DNA from: Nilaparvata lugens
Lineage: Eukaryota > Arthropoda > Insecta > Hemiptera > Delphacidae
Direction of reading: 5' to 3'
Assembly (NCBI RefSeq): GCF_014356525.2
Contig: NC_052518.1
Coordinates: 34,540,705-34,604,704, forward strand
DNA length: 64,000 nucleotides
Shown here one piece after another: positions 8,941-20,340 of the stretch. Position 1 is the first letter of the stretch. The number at the start of each line of letters is the position of its first letter. The notes under the pieces are model-generated. The model was not told the DNA's origin, did no database searches, and saw only the letters and a program-made list of their open reading frames with translations. The position numbers were made by a program, and so were the translations under genes.

Positions 8941-11813
8941 TTTGCGAAAATCACAGCGAGATATAGCTTTCAAGTAGATGAAATTAATTTAAAGTGCCGC
9001 ACTTTGTTGTCATGGTTACACATAAATAAGATCTGTAGTTATGTAGTATATATAAGTAGGTAAACAAAAAACAGCTGGTGAATCTACTTCACTACAGTCA
9101 GCAGTATAGATAACACTATTGAAAACAGTTTATCGCGTTATCTATAAGATTAGAACCAACACCCTTTCTATCACAACTTAAGCTATGTCAATAGCAGTTA
9201 CGATGGAATCGTAGAGAAGACGAACCACTCAGTCAAATCGAGACGACAAGAAACAGCACGCGTACGCCAGTGTCAAAGAAAGATGGAGTCAAAGTGTTCA
9301 AAACCGTGTGTGATCCGCGATTATTCTAGTCATCAAGCGGTCCTGCAGTTATGGATTTCTTAAAAGAACAGGTACTTCACACTTTTTAAAAACTTCTAAA
9401 CTACATGAATTTCACATTAGCTACTAAGAAACTCTTAAGGAACATAAAAACCAATCATTATTTTGTCTAAAAAATCTATTACAAAATGAATGAATATAGT
9501 AGTATCTTGAACCATAAATAATAAATAGTTATAGTTTGGTTGAAGGCTTTAAAAGGAATTTCCTAAATGATTTTTCCTTGTTTTTCAGTGTAGACACGAC
9601 TCGATTAATTCCAACGTTTTTCTTGTGTTTCATTCGAAAAAATTGAATAAATGTCACATTCTGCAAATTCAGAAACAGTGTTTAGAGTTTTGATTGTAAT
9701 GAGTGTTCTGTTCAAGTACAGTAGCTTCTAGCTTAACAATAATTCGTATTGGCAGTAGCTCTAGCAAGCATTACAATGAGTATCGTTTTCACTCGTACTG
9801 AGTTGACTTGACCTAGATGAAGGGTCAGAGCAGAGCTTCCGTTCATGTGCAGTATACCACACTACTAATACGAGAAATAAGGCCTCTTAATGTAGCCATA
9901 AATACGAAGAACAACAGCTGTATATTATAACACTCGCTACATCAACATTTGTTGTGGTGAAGCAGTCAAACATGATCCAATAATACAGAATGTTTCAAAA
10001 TGAAATACCCAATTTCGAATAGATTTTTTTTTAAGCTTTTGACTTTCTATTAACTTTTGACAAAGCACTGAACATCAACAAATCCTTGTAACTAGTCACG
10101 AAATAATTTTCATGTTTTCCATTAGAAAAATAATGTTTATCGACTACTCACAACGACGACATCTAGCAACTTGGGAATTCTTCCAAAAGTTTGTCGGAAG
10201 GTATCCACTGCCACTGAACATATTAAACGTTTATTATACATTTTATAAAAAATTAAGTAATTAAATATGTGATTCATTGATGTTTTTTACAAATAAAAAT
10301 AAGTTTTTTAAATAAAATAATCTATTTGAAATTGAGTCATTCATTTGAAAACTGCATTTTATGTAGACATTGTTCAATAAAATACAGTATTTAATACTGT
10401 AATAGTATATTGTTTCATATTCATGGTTATAATTTCAATATGTCTCTACAAACTATATTTCTATTAAAAATGGAATATTGATTTTATAATTTTTTTTTAG
10501 TAGACTAATATTATCATTAATTTCAAAACAATATCATAATTAATCATTGAAAAATTGTTCATTCAAATCAATAAAAAACATTTTCTTCAGATTGGTGATA
10601 GTGTAAGAACCTGAAATGTATCTTAATAGTTATTGATAAATCTTTTACAACTTGAAGTCTAGAAATATCAAGTTTCAGAAGAAATTTTTAAATAAAGACT
10701 TGAATGTTGTTAGATTGCTCGGATTGACTTTGAAATTTCATTCACTTGTTCTCTCTATTACGTATCATCGCCTCTCACCATGCATTAGTAGATTACCTTA
10801 TTCAGAGATATAAGGCTTGGAAAGGACTCAAGACCTCATTCTGATGGAAAAACTTCAAATGCGTTATGTAATGCTGTGTGGCAAGCATTTCAAGGTTTTC
10901 ACAAAAAATGTAAGAAGAATAAAACGTAGAACAGCGAAATCATATCAATTTTTTTTTTTATTTTGACTTTGGACTTGGAACTACTGTGTGTTTGAATACT
11001 ACAACTAAGCAACTGGGTGACGCTAGAATGATCTTTTCTCAATTTTGAATTACCTGTTGTAACGGTTTTACCGTTTCTGAAGTTACTGTGGTGATTGCTT
11101 ACACACCTATCAACATGAATCGACAATATCTTCATAAATTGATCATTTCTTTTAAATATAATTTGAAATAACAATCTGGCACCAAATGAAGTCTAGGTAA
11201 TTAGCAATCTTTATTTGGAGATCTTCATAGAGTAGGTATGTATGTGTGTGAGAAAATTTGTGGCTTTCCAAGAAAACATGAACGCAGATAGCTTACACAA
11301 ATATTAAATTTATTCTCCTCTCAATTGCTTTATGTAAATGCATTTTCCTTCGTTAAAAAATACGGAAGATCATTACATTTTCTTTTTCGTGGTATTTGAA
11401 ATGGTGAGGTTTTTAGTGAGAAGCTAGATAACACAACTTGAACGGAAAACCAGCGCTACATCTTTCTTGCTGATTGGGATCTCGGGATCAAGTTGTCTTT
11501 GAACGTTTCTTCTGAAATGTGGGTGCCACACACCCAAATGGGTTAAATTTAAATGGATTAAATAAAATCCATTACTTCTCGGTTGCACGTAAGTCTATTA
11601 GATTTAACCGTGGTGAAAGTGATTTCAGTTGTCTTTTATTGGAATTATTAATGCTACGAAACCAATGAACAAGTCGAAAGGAGTTGCATCCTAGAAACCT
11701 AGACCAGACGCATATGTAACCGGGCATTTTTTTTTTATTTTATCAAGGCCTGTTGAAATATAATTTTCCAAAAATGATGTATTTCAAATTCATGTGACTT
11801 GGGTTTGTTGCAG
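8941..11813 (+). other. No gene recognised; upstream of first visible ACBD5 exon
   Basis: AT-rich sequence between the second LINE and the first ACBD5 exon. A TATATAAG at 9047-9054 and a short ATG frame of seven codons ending at a GT donor (9351-9371) could mark a promoter and a 5' exon, but the donor is in phase 0 while the ACBD5 acceptor at 11814 needs phase 1. I searched for the expected first ACB-domain exon and did not find it. The rest, including 9400-11800, shows no supported feature. Confidence 0.4.
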
Positions 11814-12007
11814 GATCGTACCAACCTTCTCATGATCTCATGCTGAGGTTCTATGCGTATTACAAGCAGGCAACCGAAGGACCCAACACATCTCCCAAGC
11901 CTAATTTCTGGGAAGTTGTAAAAAAAATGAAATGGGATGCTTGGTCGAAATTGGGCAATATGTCACGTGAGCAGGCTATGGTCAGTTACGTTGAAGAGTT
12001 GAACAAG
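11814..12007 (+). CDS. ACBD5: ACBD5-like acyl-CoA-binding protein, first visible exon (ACB domain)
   Basis: This exon encodes most of the acyl-CoA-binding domain: GSYQPSHDLMLRFYAYYKQA, then the TEGP, FWEVV, KWDAW and SREQAM blocks, ending YVEELNK. The YYKQ and KWDAW blocks carry ligand-binding tyrosine and lysine positions of the ACBP fold. The acceptor TTGTTGCAG is at 11813; the first codon is split (phase 1), so a preceding exon must supply the first roughly 15-20 residues, ending PKNG in relatives. ACBD5 proteins bind very-long-chain acyl-CoAs at the peroxisome surface and, through an FFAT motif, link peroxisomes to ER VAP proteins. Six further exons to 29220 join in compatible phase (0, 1, 0, 1, 1, 0) with GT-AG borders. 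Identity rests on the order ACB domain, conserved block, FFAT, tail anchor. Confidence 0.92.
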
Positions 12008-14039
12008 GTAATTATTCAATACAATTTTCATTTCCAACAGTATTCATTATTAACTCCCATTCTAAACGAATGGTAATTATAAACGAAAATGAGCAGTTTG
12101 TAATTCATCACAAACTGTTATCTTGTCATTTCTATTCCTACATCTCCCTTACATCTTGTCATTTTTCATTACTAAAACCTATCTTTCATACAAGTGATTA
12201 TTTGCTAGTGGTTATTTTGTCACACATGTAAAGTAAATAGAGTAGTGTACATTAGAATCGTTGATTTTATGATCTGAGAATCTGAAGCGTTATTCACTAC
12301 CATTTTTTATGGAATCGAAGGTTCTCTCTATCCAATCCATGCAAGCTATTACATTATACTATCTATCTATTTTTCATTATCTTACATTAATTTACTATTT
12401 GTTGTGATTTGTTAGAAAATACATATGTCTGTAAGAAATAATTCTTCAAAAATCTGAATATCTGCTTATAAATGTTATCAAACCATTAATCTGTCTCAAC
12501 TTACTTATAACGAATGAAAATTTCCTTATTTGAAAAAAATTGTATGCTATGACAGCAGTTTATAACTGGAAGATGCTGTTCTGAATTGGTAAACACGAAT
12601 AAAAGTTTTGAATTTACTTTCTCACAATGGAACCTTGTATATTTCCTTAATAAGGAAATATAAAAAATATTGAGTTGTAAATTTCCTTTTAAAGAATGCA
12701 AGTGTTTTTCAATAAATATTTCTGGAGCTATTTTACTAAAAGACTCCATCATATTATCACAGTTTTTGAAATGTACAAGTACTTTTGAACAATGGAGTTC
12801 ATTAGATAACAAAGTCATTTGATGTCATCAGTTTTCTTGTATGTTATCACAAATTCTTTTTGAATCCATCAAATTCCCGGTGCTACAGTAGGCCTATTGG
12901 CTTGCGCAATTATTATTTATTCCATCTTATTGTAAACAATAAAGGTTATTGTGCATTGGAACACACATTTTCGGATAGTTTTTCATCAGTTAGCTGATCA
13001 TTTTTTAGTGTGTTTATCAATTATTGCATAAGTTGATACACTGAAATTTATCCGATGGCCAGTGGAAACTATGCAAAAAACGATGTCATGAAAGTTCACA
13101 TTTCTGTATAACAATAACGGTGATATATAAGTACTTTTCTCATTCAGCTGCTTAGTCATTCTTCAGCTTCTATTTTACGTAAATTATGGGTTTTTATGTC
13201 TGGGTATTTAATTTGCCCCATTTTTATTGAGTTATGAATACGAAAGTATTGCAGACTCAAAAGATTGAGTATTGATAAATACGTCTTTATTTATCAGATC
13301 TTTCTGAACCATTTCGTATTTCCTCATGTTTTTTTCAATCAGTTAGGAAAGCTTGTTTTTTCACCTCCTTAGTCATGTATCGCGTTTACTTGACTGGAAA
13401 TTTAATCGAAGCAGTCAATAATCTAATTTCGTATCAAATTTCCCTCTTACAACAATATTTACAGGTATCAGGGTAATACATTTTAAGCTGTGAAAGGGGT
13501 TAAGTAAATGCTTCTGAAATTAAAAACATGCACATGCAGCACCTGCATGTACTGTTCAAAAAGTGAAATTTTAATAAATTGGATTATTTACGTAAATTTC
13601 ATGTAGAAAAACCTTCAAACCAAATCAAACCTGTTTTCTCAAAGGTATTTAATTTTTAATACTTTTGCAAAGATGATGACAGCCACTGAGGGGGCCTCTT
13701 GGCTCAAGATTGGGGCAATCTTGGGCCAATTTACTTGCTGCCAATACAAAGGTTAACGGCCTTATTTTTGCAGGTTTTATCTGTATTTTTGAAAGAAAAA
13801 TGTAAAATGAGTGAAAATAAATGCTGGTGTTATCTCGTGGATTTTTGACAAAATAATACTTACTGCTTCTATTCTGTTACTAGATAGAATATTGCATAAG
13901 GCGATGGCGGCAAATTTGCTCAAGTGGCTTTTGACGCTGTAGGTTTACCCAATCACAAACACATTATTGAAAAGTATGCTTCTCTACCAGACCACTGAAA
14001 TCTTATTAGAGGTCTAGAGTAATAACTTGTGATTTTCAG
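12008..14039 (+). other. ACBD5 intron, nothing recognised
   Basis: AT-rich intron between two ACBD5 exons. I see no coding segment or clear mobile element in it. Confidence 0.6.
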
Positions 14040-14202
14040 ATTGTTGAAACGATGGCGTACACGGATAATGTAGCCAACTTCCTGACAAGCCTTGATTCGT
14101 TCTACGACTCAGTGCCGGCCGAAGATTTGGAACTTGTGATGGGACCAGTCATTGAGAGAGTACGCTCACAACCTGGCTCCCCATTAAGTGGATCACCTCT
14201 TG
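14040..14202 (+). CDS. ACBD5: ACBD5 exon: conserved block after ACB domain
   Basis: Starts in phase 0 after TGATTTTCAG and ends at G|GTAATT in phase 1. It completes the last ACB helix (IVETMAYTDNVANFL) and encodes a block strongly conserved in metazoan ACBD5: LDSFYDSVPAEDLELVMGP followed by VIERVRSQPGSPLSGSP. The serine/proline-rich end marks the entry to the disordered middle of the protein. Confidence 0.92.
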
Positions 14203-14589
14203 GTAATTCTATTTATTCCGAAATTGTTGAGTACAATCAGTTGAACATGAGAGAGTAGAATAGAATCGCTACCTTACAGACAATCAATAAGAAATGCGGT
14301 ATGGATGAATCCTTCAAATTTTCAATTCAAACCCAAAATTACTGAATTTATGTAGTATGTTGTATCAGTATTATGGGCCAATAATAATAATCATTTATGT
14401 TTTAATGATATAATACGCATTATAAAATTATCATTCAAAAAACAGTATTATCATTGCAAAAAAACGTGGTGGTAGGATATTTGAACTGTCACCAGTGAAC
14501 GCTCAATCCATGTTCGCAACCATGCTTTTCAATAAACAAGATACAATGCATTTTAATATATGAACTGTCTGAATCATACTATTCCAGTG

Positions 14590-14830
14590 TTCTTTTGACT
14601 GGGTGCTTTCGCATTATACACAGTACAGACTACTAGAGATAATAGTTATTTGTATATCTAGGGTGAAAAATACAGCTTTTTCTCCCAGAGGGGAAGTTTG
14701 ATGCCCTCGGGTAACAATTTCTCCGATGGAGAAAAAGCATTTTTCACTCGTGATGTACGGTACACAAGATTTTTCCTCCACCCACATTTTTATAAAAACT
14801 GCAAATAAAATAATTTCCAAAACTTACGTG
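14590..14830. repeat. Foldback repeat, hairpin copy 1
   Basis: GTGAAAAATACAGCTTTTTC near 14663 is mirrored by GAGAAAAAGCATTTTTCAC near 14733, with TGCCCTCGGG in the loop. The same hairpin with the same loop word occurs in opposite orientation at 54080-54260. It directly abuts the interspersed repeat at 14822-16270 and may be part of it. Confidence 0.7.
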
Positions 14831-16270
14831 ACAGATGACAATCTTTTACAACATAACTTATAAAATAAACAGCTCTGAGCTTAGCTGCCAACTGGGCACT
14901 GCGAAAAGCGATATCTGTCGACAAAAGTTGTATCAACAATTAGCTTCAAAAAATGATGGCCGACCAAAGTTCGCGTTCCAGATTGATTAGCTGATGAAAA
15001 ATATTCGTTGGCTTGTATTTTGAATAACATAAAATATCTGTATAAAATAAAGATAAAGATATGTATAAATGTTTATAGTCTACTAATATTAAGTATGTAA
15101 TAGCATACAAACATAAATTATTTCTCAAGTTGATCAAATTTCTGGTTGAGGTCTTGAAATCAGTTGGCTACAATGACAACTCTATATTGTTTCTCATCTG
15201 AGCTCCGACGTCCCACGCTATTTCCATATAAACTTTTAAAATAGAGATGCTTCCCCTGTTATTTAAATGGAGTTATTTTTACTCCCTTGGTTTCCGTTTC
15301 CGTATTTTCCGTATTTTTTGGAGTTTTCCGTATTTTAGACTCGAGAGCGAAAAAGTGACACTTTACTATTATGTTTCAGGGAGTAACGTAAGTACAAGGT
15401 TGGGCAAGGAGATATGGATGATATGAACAGTAACACACACTTTTTTAAACGAAACTCAAAATTCATTTTTTACTGTTTACCTTGGATGTTGCCATTATAA
15501 AAATTAAAGAAGAAAAAATTAAAACTTTGATTATGTACGAAAAATAACATCTGTTAAAAATGTTGTCCGTTTTTGTCCATACACTCCCGTAGACGTTGTG
15601 TTGTCCATATTCCTCTGAAGCATTGCACGTGGTACAGCTCGAATTTCTTGTTTTATTGTTTCACTCAGGGCTTCAAGGGTTCGTTTATGTATTCACGTGA
15701 TTTTAGGTAGTCCCATGAAAAATAGTCACAAGGTGAAAGGTCCGGTGATCGAGGAGGCCATTCCACATCTCCACTCAAAGAAATGAGGCGTCCAGGGATA
15801 GGTCGTGGCAGAAACAATTCAAGCAGCATCGTTAGGTTACGATCCGTATTGACAGTCACGGTTCGACCGTTTTCTCGAAAAAAAGTAAGGGCCAAATAAT
15901 TAGTTTTATGGGACCATCTAAAAGCACGTGTAAACAAACCACGAACCCTTGTAGCCCTGAGTGAAACAATAAAACAAGAAATTCGAGCGGTACAACGTGC
16001 AATGCTTCAGAGGAGTATGGACAACTTCTCACAACGTCTACAGGAGTGTATGGACAAAAACGGACAACATTTTAAACAGATGTTATTTTTCGTACATAAT
16101 CAATGTTTTAATTCTTTCCTCTTTAATTTTTATGGTGGCATCATCCAAGGTACCCACTAAAATATGAATTTCGAGTTTCGTTTAAAAATTAGTGTGTAAC
16201 TGTTATTTCAAATCATCCATACCTCCCTGCCCAACCCTGTACTTTAGACAATAGGTGGAGGGAAACTTGA
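14822..16270. repeat. Interspersed repeat copy A, interrupted by a mariner relic
   Basis: The segment 14822-15394 and its continuation 16240-16270 match, on the opposite strand, 50840-51345. Shared landmarks include the ATTTCTGGTTG/CAACCAGAAAT region, ATGGAAG-CATCTC, and the CTCTCGAGTCTAAA/CGCTCTCGG area. The copy is split at a TA by the element 15395-16239. Ends ACTTACGT and ACGTAAGT (14822-14829, 15385-15392) hint at short inverted termini. Non-coding. Confidence 0.7.
15395..16239 (-). mobile_element. Palindromic mariner-family relic, TA-flanked
   Basis: An 845-bp element with termini CAAGGTTGGGCAAGG and CCCTGCCCAACCCTG, flanked by TA on both sides (15393-15394 and 16240-16241). About 265 bp at each end are inverted copies of one another. 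The centre (minus strand, 15937-15665) encodes a transposase fragment with EWPPRSPDLSPCDYFSWDYL, the catalytic-D block of mariner/IS630-family transposases. The outer arms carry the C-terminal coding part (AMLQRSMD, RLQECMDKNGQHF) in both orientations, so the copy has two 3' ends and no N-terminus. Non-autonomous and dead. Confidence 0.85.
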
Positions 16271-16320
16271 TTTCATACTGTTTGTTGGAGATTTTTTGAT
16301 GATGAATCTAATTTTGACAG

Positions 16321-16472
16321 CATCACGAGAAGCATCACCACAAAGAAGTGGAACAAAGCCCACCAAACACATCACATCCAGTCTTGAGACGAGTCCTGCT
16401 AGCTCCTACTCTGTCTCACCCACTCTACCTGACACCGACGAGGAAGAAGAATATTTTGTTGACACTTATGAA
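16321..16472 (+). CDS. ACBD5: ACBD5 exon with FFAT-like motif
   Basis: Acceptor ATTTTGACAG at 16320; phase 1 in, phase 0 out (donor GTAAGC). The encoded segment is Ser/Thr/Pro-rich and then strongly acidic, DTDEEEEYFVDTYE. The last seven residues YFVDTYE (16452-16472) fit the FFAT core pattern x-aromatic-x-D-[AST]-x-E with an acidic tract just upstream. Human ACBD5 has an FFAT motif in the corresponding disordered region that binds VAPB. The upstream border lies only about 80 bp from a mariner insertion ending at 16239. Confidence 0.85.
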
Positions 16473-17251
16473 GTAAGCTGTGACAAGTATTATAGGCTAA
16501 TTAGATGTATCATTTTATTGACACAAGCCTGAAGACATTCAAAATTTAATTTTTTTCTTAGAAAAGTAATTACATGAAAATTAGGAAAAATATTATCAAT
16601 TACAATATGGCACTACCGGAAAAAACAACTTGTGTGCTCCGGCAATGAGCTCGAACAACTATGATAAATAGGCCTGCAAAATAAAAATATAGCTTATTAT
16701 AAACAACTAAACTAAATAAACTGCGGAAAACTAGGTCACATCCCATTCATTACAAACGATAAGTGAAAAAAGACAGAACAATAGGAAGCTAGGAAAAATA
16801 ATTTTAAGATTTATAACAAAAGACTTTAACTAAAAAACTACATAATGAAGATAGATAATTTAAAATAAGCATTTCTCTTCACCCAATCCAGTATAAGATT
16901 CATATTGGATTTTGTAATTTTATTAAAAATGTAGGATACCTTATATTTTGAAATAAGATTCTCCCAACTTACTTTATAAACTTCTGTTTATTTTCGTTTC
17001 TACAACTTTCTTTTTCACTCAAGATAATCCTTTGAGACCATTTCGATGACTGAATGTTTATTTTTGGTGAGTTTGTTACTTTAAATTATAACATTTCAAA
17101 CACATGTTAAGATCATTTGTGGGATGGTAACTTCCAAAATGAAATATTACCTACAATAATTAATAATAAAGTTGAAACTTTATAAACAAACTTTACTTTT
17201 ACTGTTTACTTTATTTTTAAACATTACTCTACAGAATTGTATCTTCTTCTT
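16473..17251 (+). other. ACBD5 intron, nothing recognised
   Basis: AT-rich sequence after the FFAT exon. No reading frame, repeat or splice-bounded exon that I can support. Confidence 0.5.
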
Positions 17252-17590
17252 TCTCTAACCCTTTGTGCCACACAGCGTCGAGTGTAGCTCGGACCATCAT
17301 CTTTTTTCTCTCCTGTCGCCAGCCAATCTCATCTCACTCAAATTTTTGCTCTTCAAACCTGCTGCCATAACATTATCAAGATAGGTTCCCCTTGGACGAG
17401 CTCTACCTCTTTTTCCTCAAGAGATAGCCTCCATTATCTGCTTAGCTTTCCTATCTTCTGACATTCTGATAAGATGCCCATTCCATTTTAGCTGCTTTTC
17501 CTCCACTGAATTATTAAAGGAATCTGCTGGGTCATCTCTCATTGAATCATTTCTCACCCTATCCCATCTTGTTTTACCAACTGATTAACT
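17252..17590 (-). pseudogene. RTE-like LINE ORF2, C-terminal fragment
   Basis: Minus-strand reading gives EEKQLKWNGHLIRMSEDRKA, then RGRARPRGTYLDNVM and EMRLAGDRREKRWWS, with one in-frame stop. This resembles the C-terminal tail of craniofacial-protein-2-like/RTE reverse transcriptases. It belongs with the upstream fragment at 19555-19860; an LTR element was inserted between them. Confidence 0.65.
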
Positions 17591-17685
17591 TAAATACAGA
17601 GTACGGCAACATAATTTCCTTTTTGCAAAACGCATTGTAAGAGTCAGAAAAGTTTTATTTCATTTTCTAAATGTACGTATATATT

Positions 17686-18996
17686 TGTGGCGAATCATAT
17701 GATTGCCACCTGTGATGTTTTCAACTGGTATAGTTTGTTTATCACTTGTAACAGTTTTATTTTCATATTTATCAAAAGTTCAATTTTGTCAATCCAACAT
17801 TAAAATTAATTCATTATTCATTTAGTTCCATTTAATCAATTTCAACATAGGAATCATCAAATTAAATTCCTATATTGGTTACCCCGACGTGATCAACAGC
17901 AAGCATTTTTACAGGTATTCCATGTGAGTAAAAGTTACCTAAAAATTACCTAATTACTCAAGTTATTCACCACGATGGATTTGAACAAATTTCTGTTGAA
18001 CGTGAATAGTTCACAAAATGACAGCATCAATTGGATAACTTTTGCCAAGAATTTAAAATTCTAAAAAAATGTATTTTTAAACCTTTTATTAACCTATAAA
18101 AAGATGAAATTTTTTCATTGAACACTTTCAAGTTTTAATTTCTACAAAAATGGAAATTACACATCTAAAGAATGAATCATGTAGTGAGCAACATAATAAA
18201 AAGATGACACTTTTTGAATATCGCCAAACATCTGGACTGGGAGAGAGCAATATTTCCTTATGAAGCATGGATAAATGACAGTACTATGTAATTCAGGAAT
18301 GTGAAAGAAGAGTAAACATTCAAGGATGAAAAATTTGGTTCTAAAAACTCAGTTGGAGAATGCTTATAACTGGTTGAAGGCGTATGGCAACTTGCTTTCT
18401 TTTCAAAAAAATTATCTTTGAAAGAAAGTTGCTGGCCAGTATACTATGGCAACCTCTTGCTTTCTATTCAAAAAAATTATCTTTGAAAGAAAGTTGCTGG
18501 CCAGTATACTATCGCAAGCTACTTGCTGTTTATGAAGCGGTACAGCATTTTCGCCACCTCTTAGAAGAACATCCCTTCACTATCTGCACAGACCACAAGC
18601 CTCTAGTCTATGCTTCCCAACCAATCAACTCCACAAACTCAACCAATCAACAATCAACTTCCACCAATTCAACTCAACCAATTATCATTCGACACTGAGT
18701 TCTCCAGCATACATCCTTCAAGACGACTCACCTCAGCATTCCCACCCTGTTCCAGAAAAAAAAGTGAGCTTCAAAATTTCGGATGGCCAAATCGTCTGCC
18801 CGGGGGGTAATGTGGCGAATCATATGATTGCCACCTGTGATGTTTTCAACTGGTATAGTTTGTTTATCACTTGTAACAGTATTTTCATATTTATCAAAAG
18901 TTCAATTTTGTCATTCCAACATCAAAATTATTTCATCATTCATTTAGTTCCATTTAATCAATTTCAACATAGGAATCATCGAATTAAATTTCTATA
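17686..18996 (+). mobile_element. Internally deleted Ty3/gypsy-type LTR element
   Basis: Two direct repeats of about 188 bp (17686-17874 and 18811-18996) start TGTGGCGAATCATATG and are over 90 percent identical by eye. Just inside the 5' LTR lies a primer-binding-like site TTGGTTACCCCGACGTGATC (17875-17894), and just before the 3' LTR a G-run GGGGGG (18803-18808) as polypurine tract. Only a piece of pol remains (RNase H, next entry); gag, protease and integrase are absent. Flanking ATATT on both sides is a possible target-site duplication. Confidence 0.85.
18384..18700 (+). pseudogene. Ty3/gypsy RNase H fragment with 62-65-bp tandem duplication
   Basis: Plus-strand frame contains LAFYSKKLSLKESCW, LLAVYEAVQHFRHLLEEHPF and TICTDHKPLVYASQP, the RNase H signature with the DHKPL motif of gypsy-type pol. 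Bases 18385-18446 and 18447-18511 are near-identical tandem copies, so the AFYSKKLSLKESCW stretch is encoded twice. The remainder is asparagine/threonine-rich drift. Not functional. Confidence 0.8.
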
Positions 18997-19554
18997 TATT
19001 TAAAGTTTTGTTTCATGTAGTTTTGAAGAGTGTAATAATGGGGGTGACGTTCCTCACTGTGGACACACTTAGAGTACCTATTTTTAATATTTGATATCAC
19101 CGTTTCAAGCATTGCTTGCGTAATGTTGGCAATTTCCACCTGTATGTTGTTCTTCAAATCGTGTCTGGAACACGGACTTAACGGGCTAAATTGAACCGAT
19201 TCCGAAAGGCGTGCTCGGCTGCAACCACTAAACAGCCACTCGAAAAGTAGGCCTTAATGGCGAGCGAAAGCTTCGCGCTGTTCTAACTCATAATGGCGAC
19301 TGACCTATGCAAGAACAAAACTTTAAAACTACGCCTCTTAAATGTGACTACTAGCACTCCGCTATATCATCAACTAACTGAATAGTAAGCATTTCAAAAA
19401 AGGAAATAATGATGCCGCATTCTGTATTTCATCTCATTAGCTGTGATTCTAGATGTGTGATGTGGTTGTGACTCTCAGCCAGTGACTCTCTTATGCGGCC
19501 AACTCTCAGCTGCATACATCTAGGTGCATACATCATATACTGCTTTGAAGATCT

Positions 19555-19860
19555 GCATTTTCCCTCCCAAAGCCAACCTCTTTCTTTCCTATCAGGGTAT
19601 TGAGCAAATGCTAGAAGATAGTGTTAGCTTTTCTTACTCTATTAAGAGTTTCCCGTTCGATCTTTCCGTTGCTGCTCAAGACGGTTCCCAAGAATTCAAA
19701 ATTATTGACTTGCCCTAATCGCTCGACCCCACTCACAACATTCATTTCCTCAGGATTTTATGTTTTGCTAATCAGCATGACTTTACATTTATTTGCATTT
19801 AGGATCATTCCTGGTCCAAACAGCTCTTTATACCATTCTGTTATACTAAAATAATAATTG
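19555..19860 (-). pseudogene. RTE-like LINE ORF2, thumb fragment
   Basis: Minus strand encodes VERLGQVNNFEFLGTVLSSN followed by IERETLNRVRKANTIF, a stop, and HLLNTLIGKK. This is the post-catalytic thumb region of RTE-type RT. It is in the same orientation as, and upstream of, 17252-17590. Confidence 0.65.
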
Positions 19861-20340
19861 TATAAGTGTATTCAAATACAAAACAATTACTGTTTTGTCA
19901 ACTATTTTAAATTTTTATTGTGAATCGGTTACCTAGTGTTACAGAAGACACCCAAGTAATAAATTATTTATTAATCTATTATTTTTTGATTTATTAACAT
20001 TGGAAAAGCATGTTAGAAAATGAGTTCTCAAAAATGGTGTGGAGGGAAAAGTTTAGAAAACAATTTTTGATCCCGCAATTCTGTTAAGGGTAGTAAGGAG
20101 GTAAACATAAATCAAAAGTCCTCACCCCTACCCCCTGTGTTAAGAGGGTGGGGGTGGTTCGAAGGTACTGTTAGTTACTATTTTTTGGTTTCTCACGTAT
20201 ACTTTAAATGGTTATTCGTGCAACTAGTGCGCAAAGTGCCACTTTGCTGCACCGAAAGAAACGTTTACGCACGAGCCGTAGGCTCGGTATGGTTTCTTGA
20301 GTGCAGCAAATAAACTTTGCGCACGTATTGCACATTAGAT

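Noticed and set aside
9351..9371. Short ATG frame ending at a GT donor as first ACBD5 exon
   Set aside because: It encodes seven residues with no ACB-domain similarity and its donor phase does not match the acceptor at 11814.
14052..14258. Separate small gene starting at the ATG in this exon
   Set aside because: The sequence is an internal ACBD5 exon with a proper acceptor upstream and a donor at 14203; the frame beyond the donor is intron.
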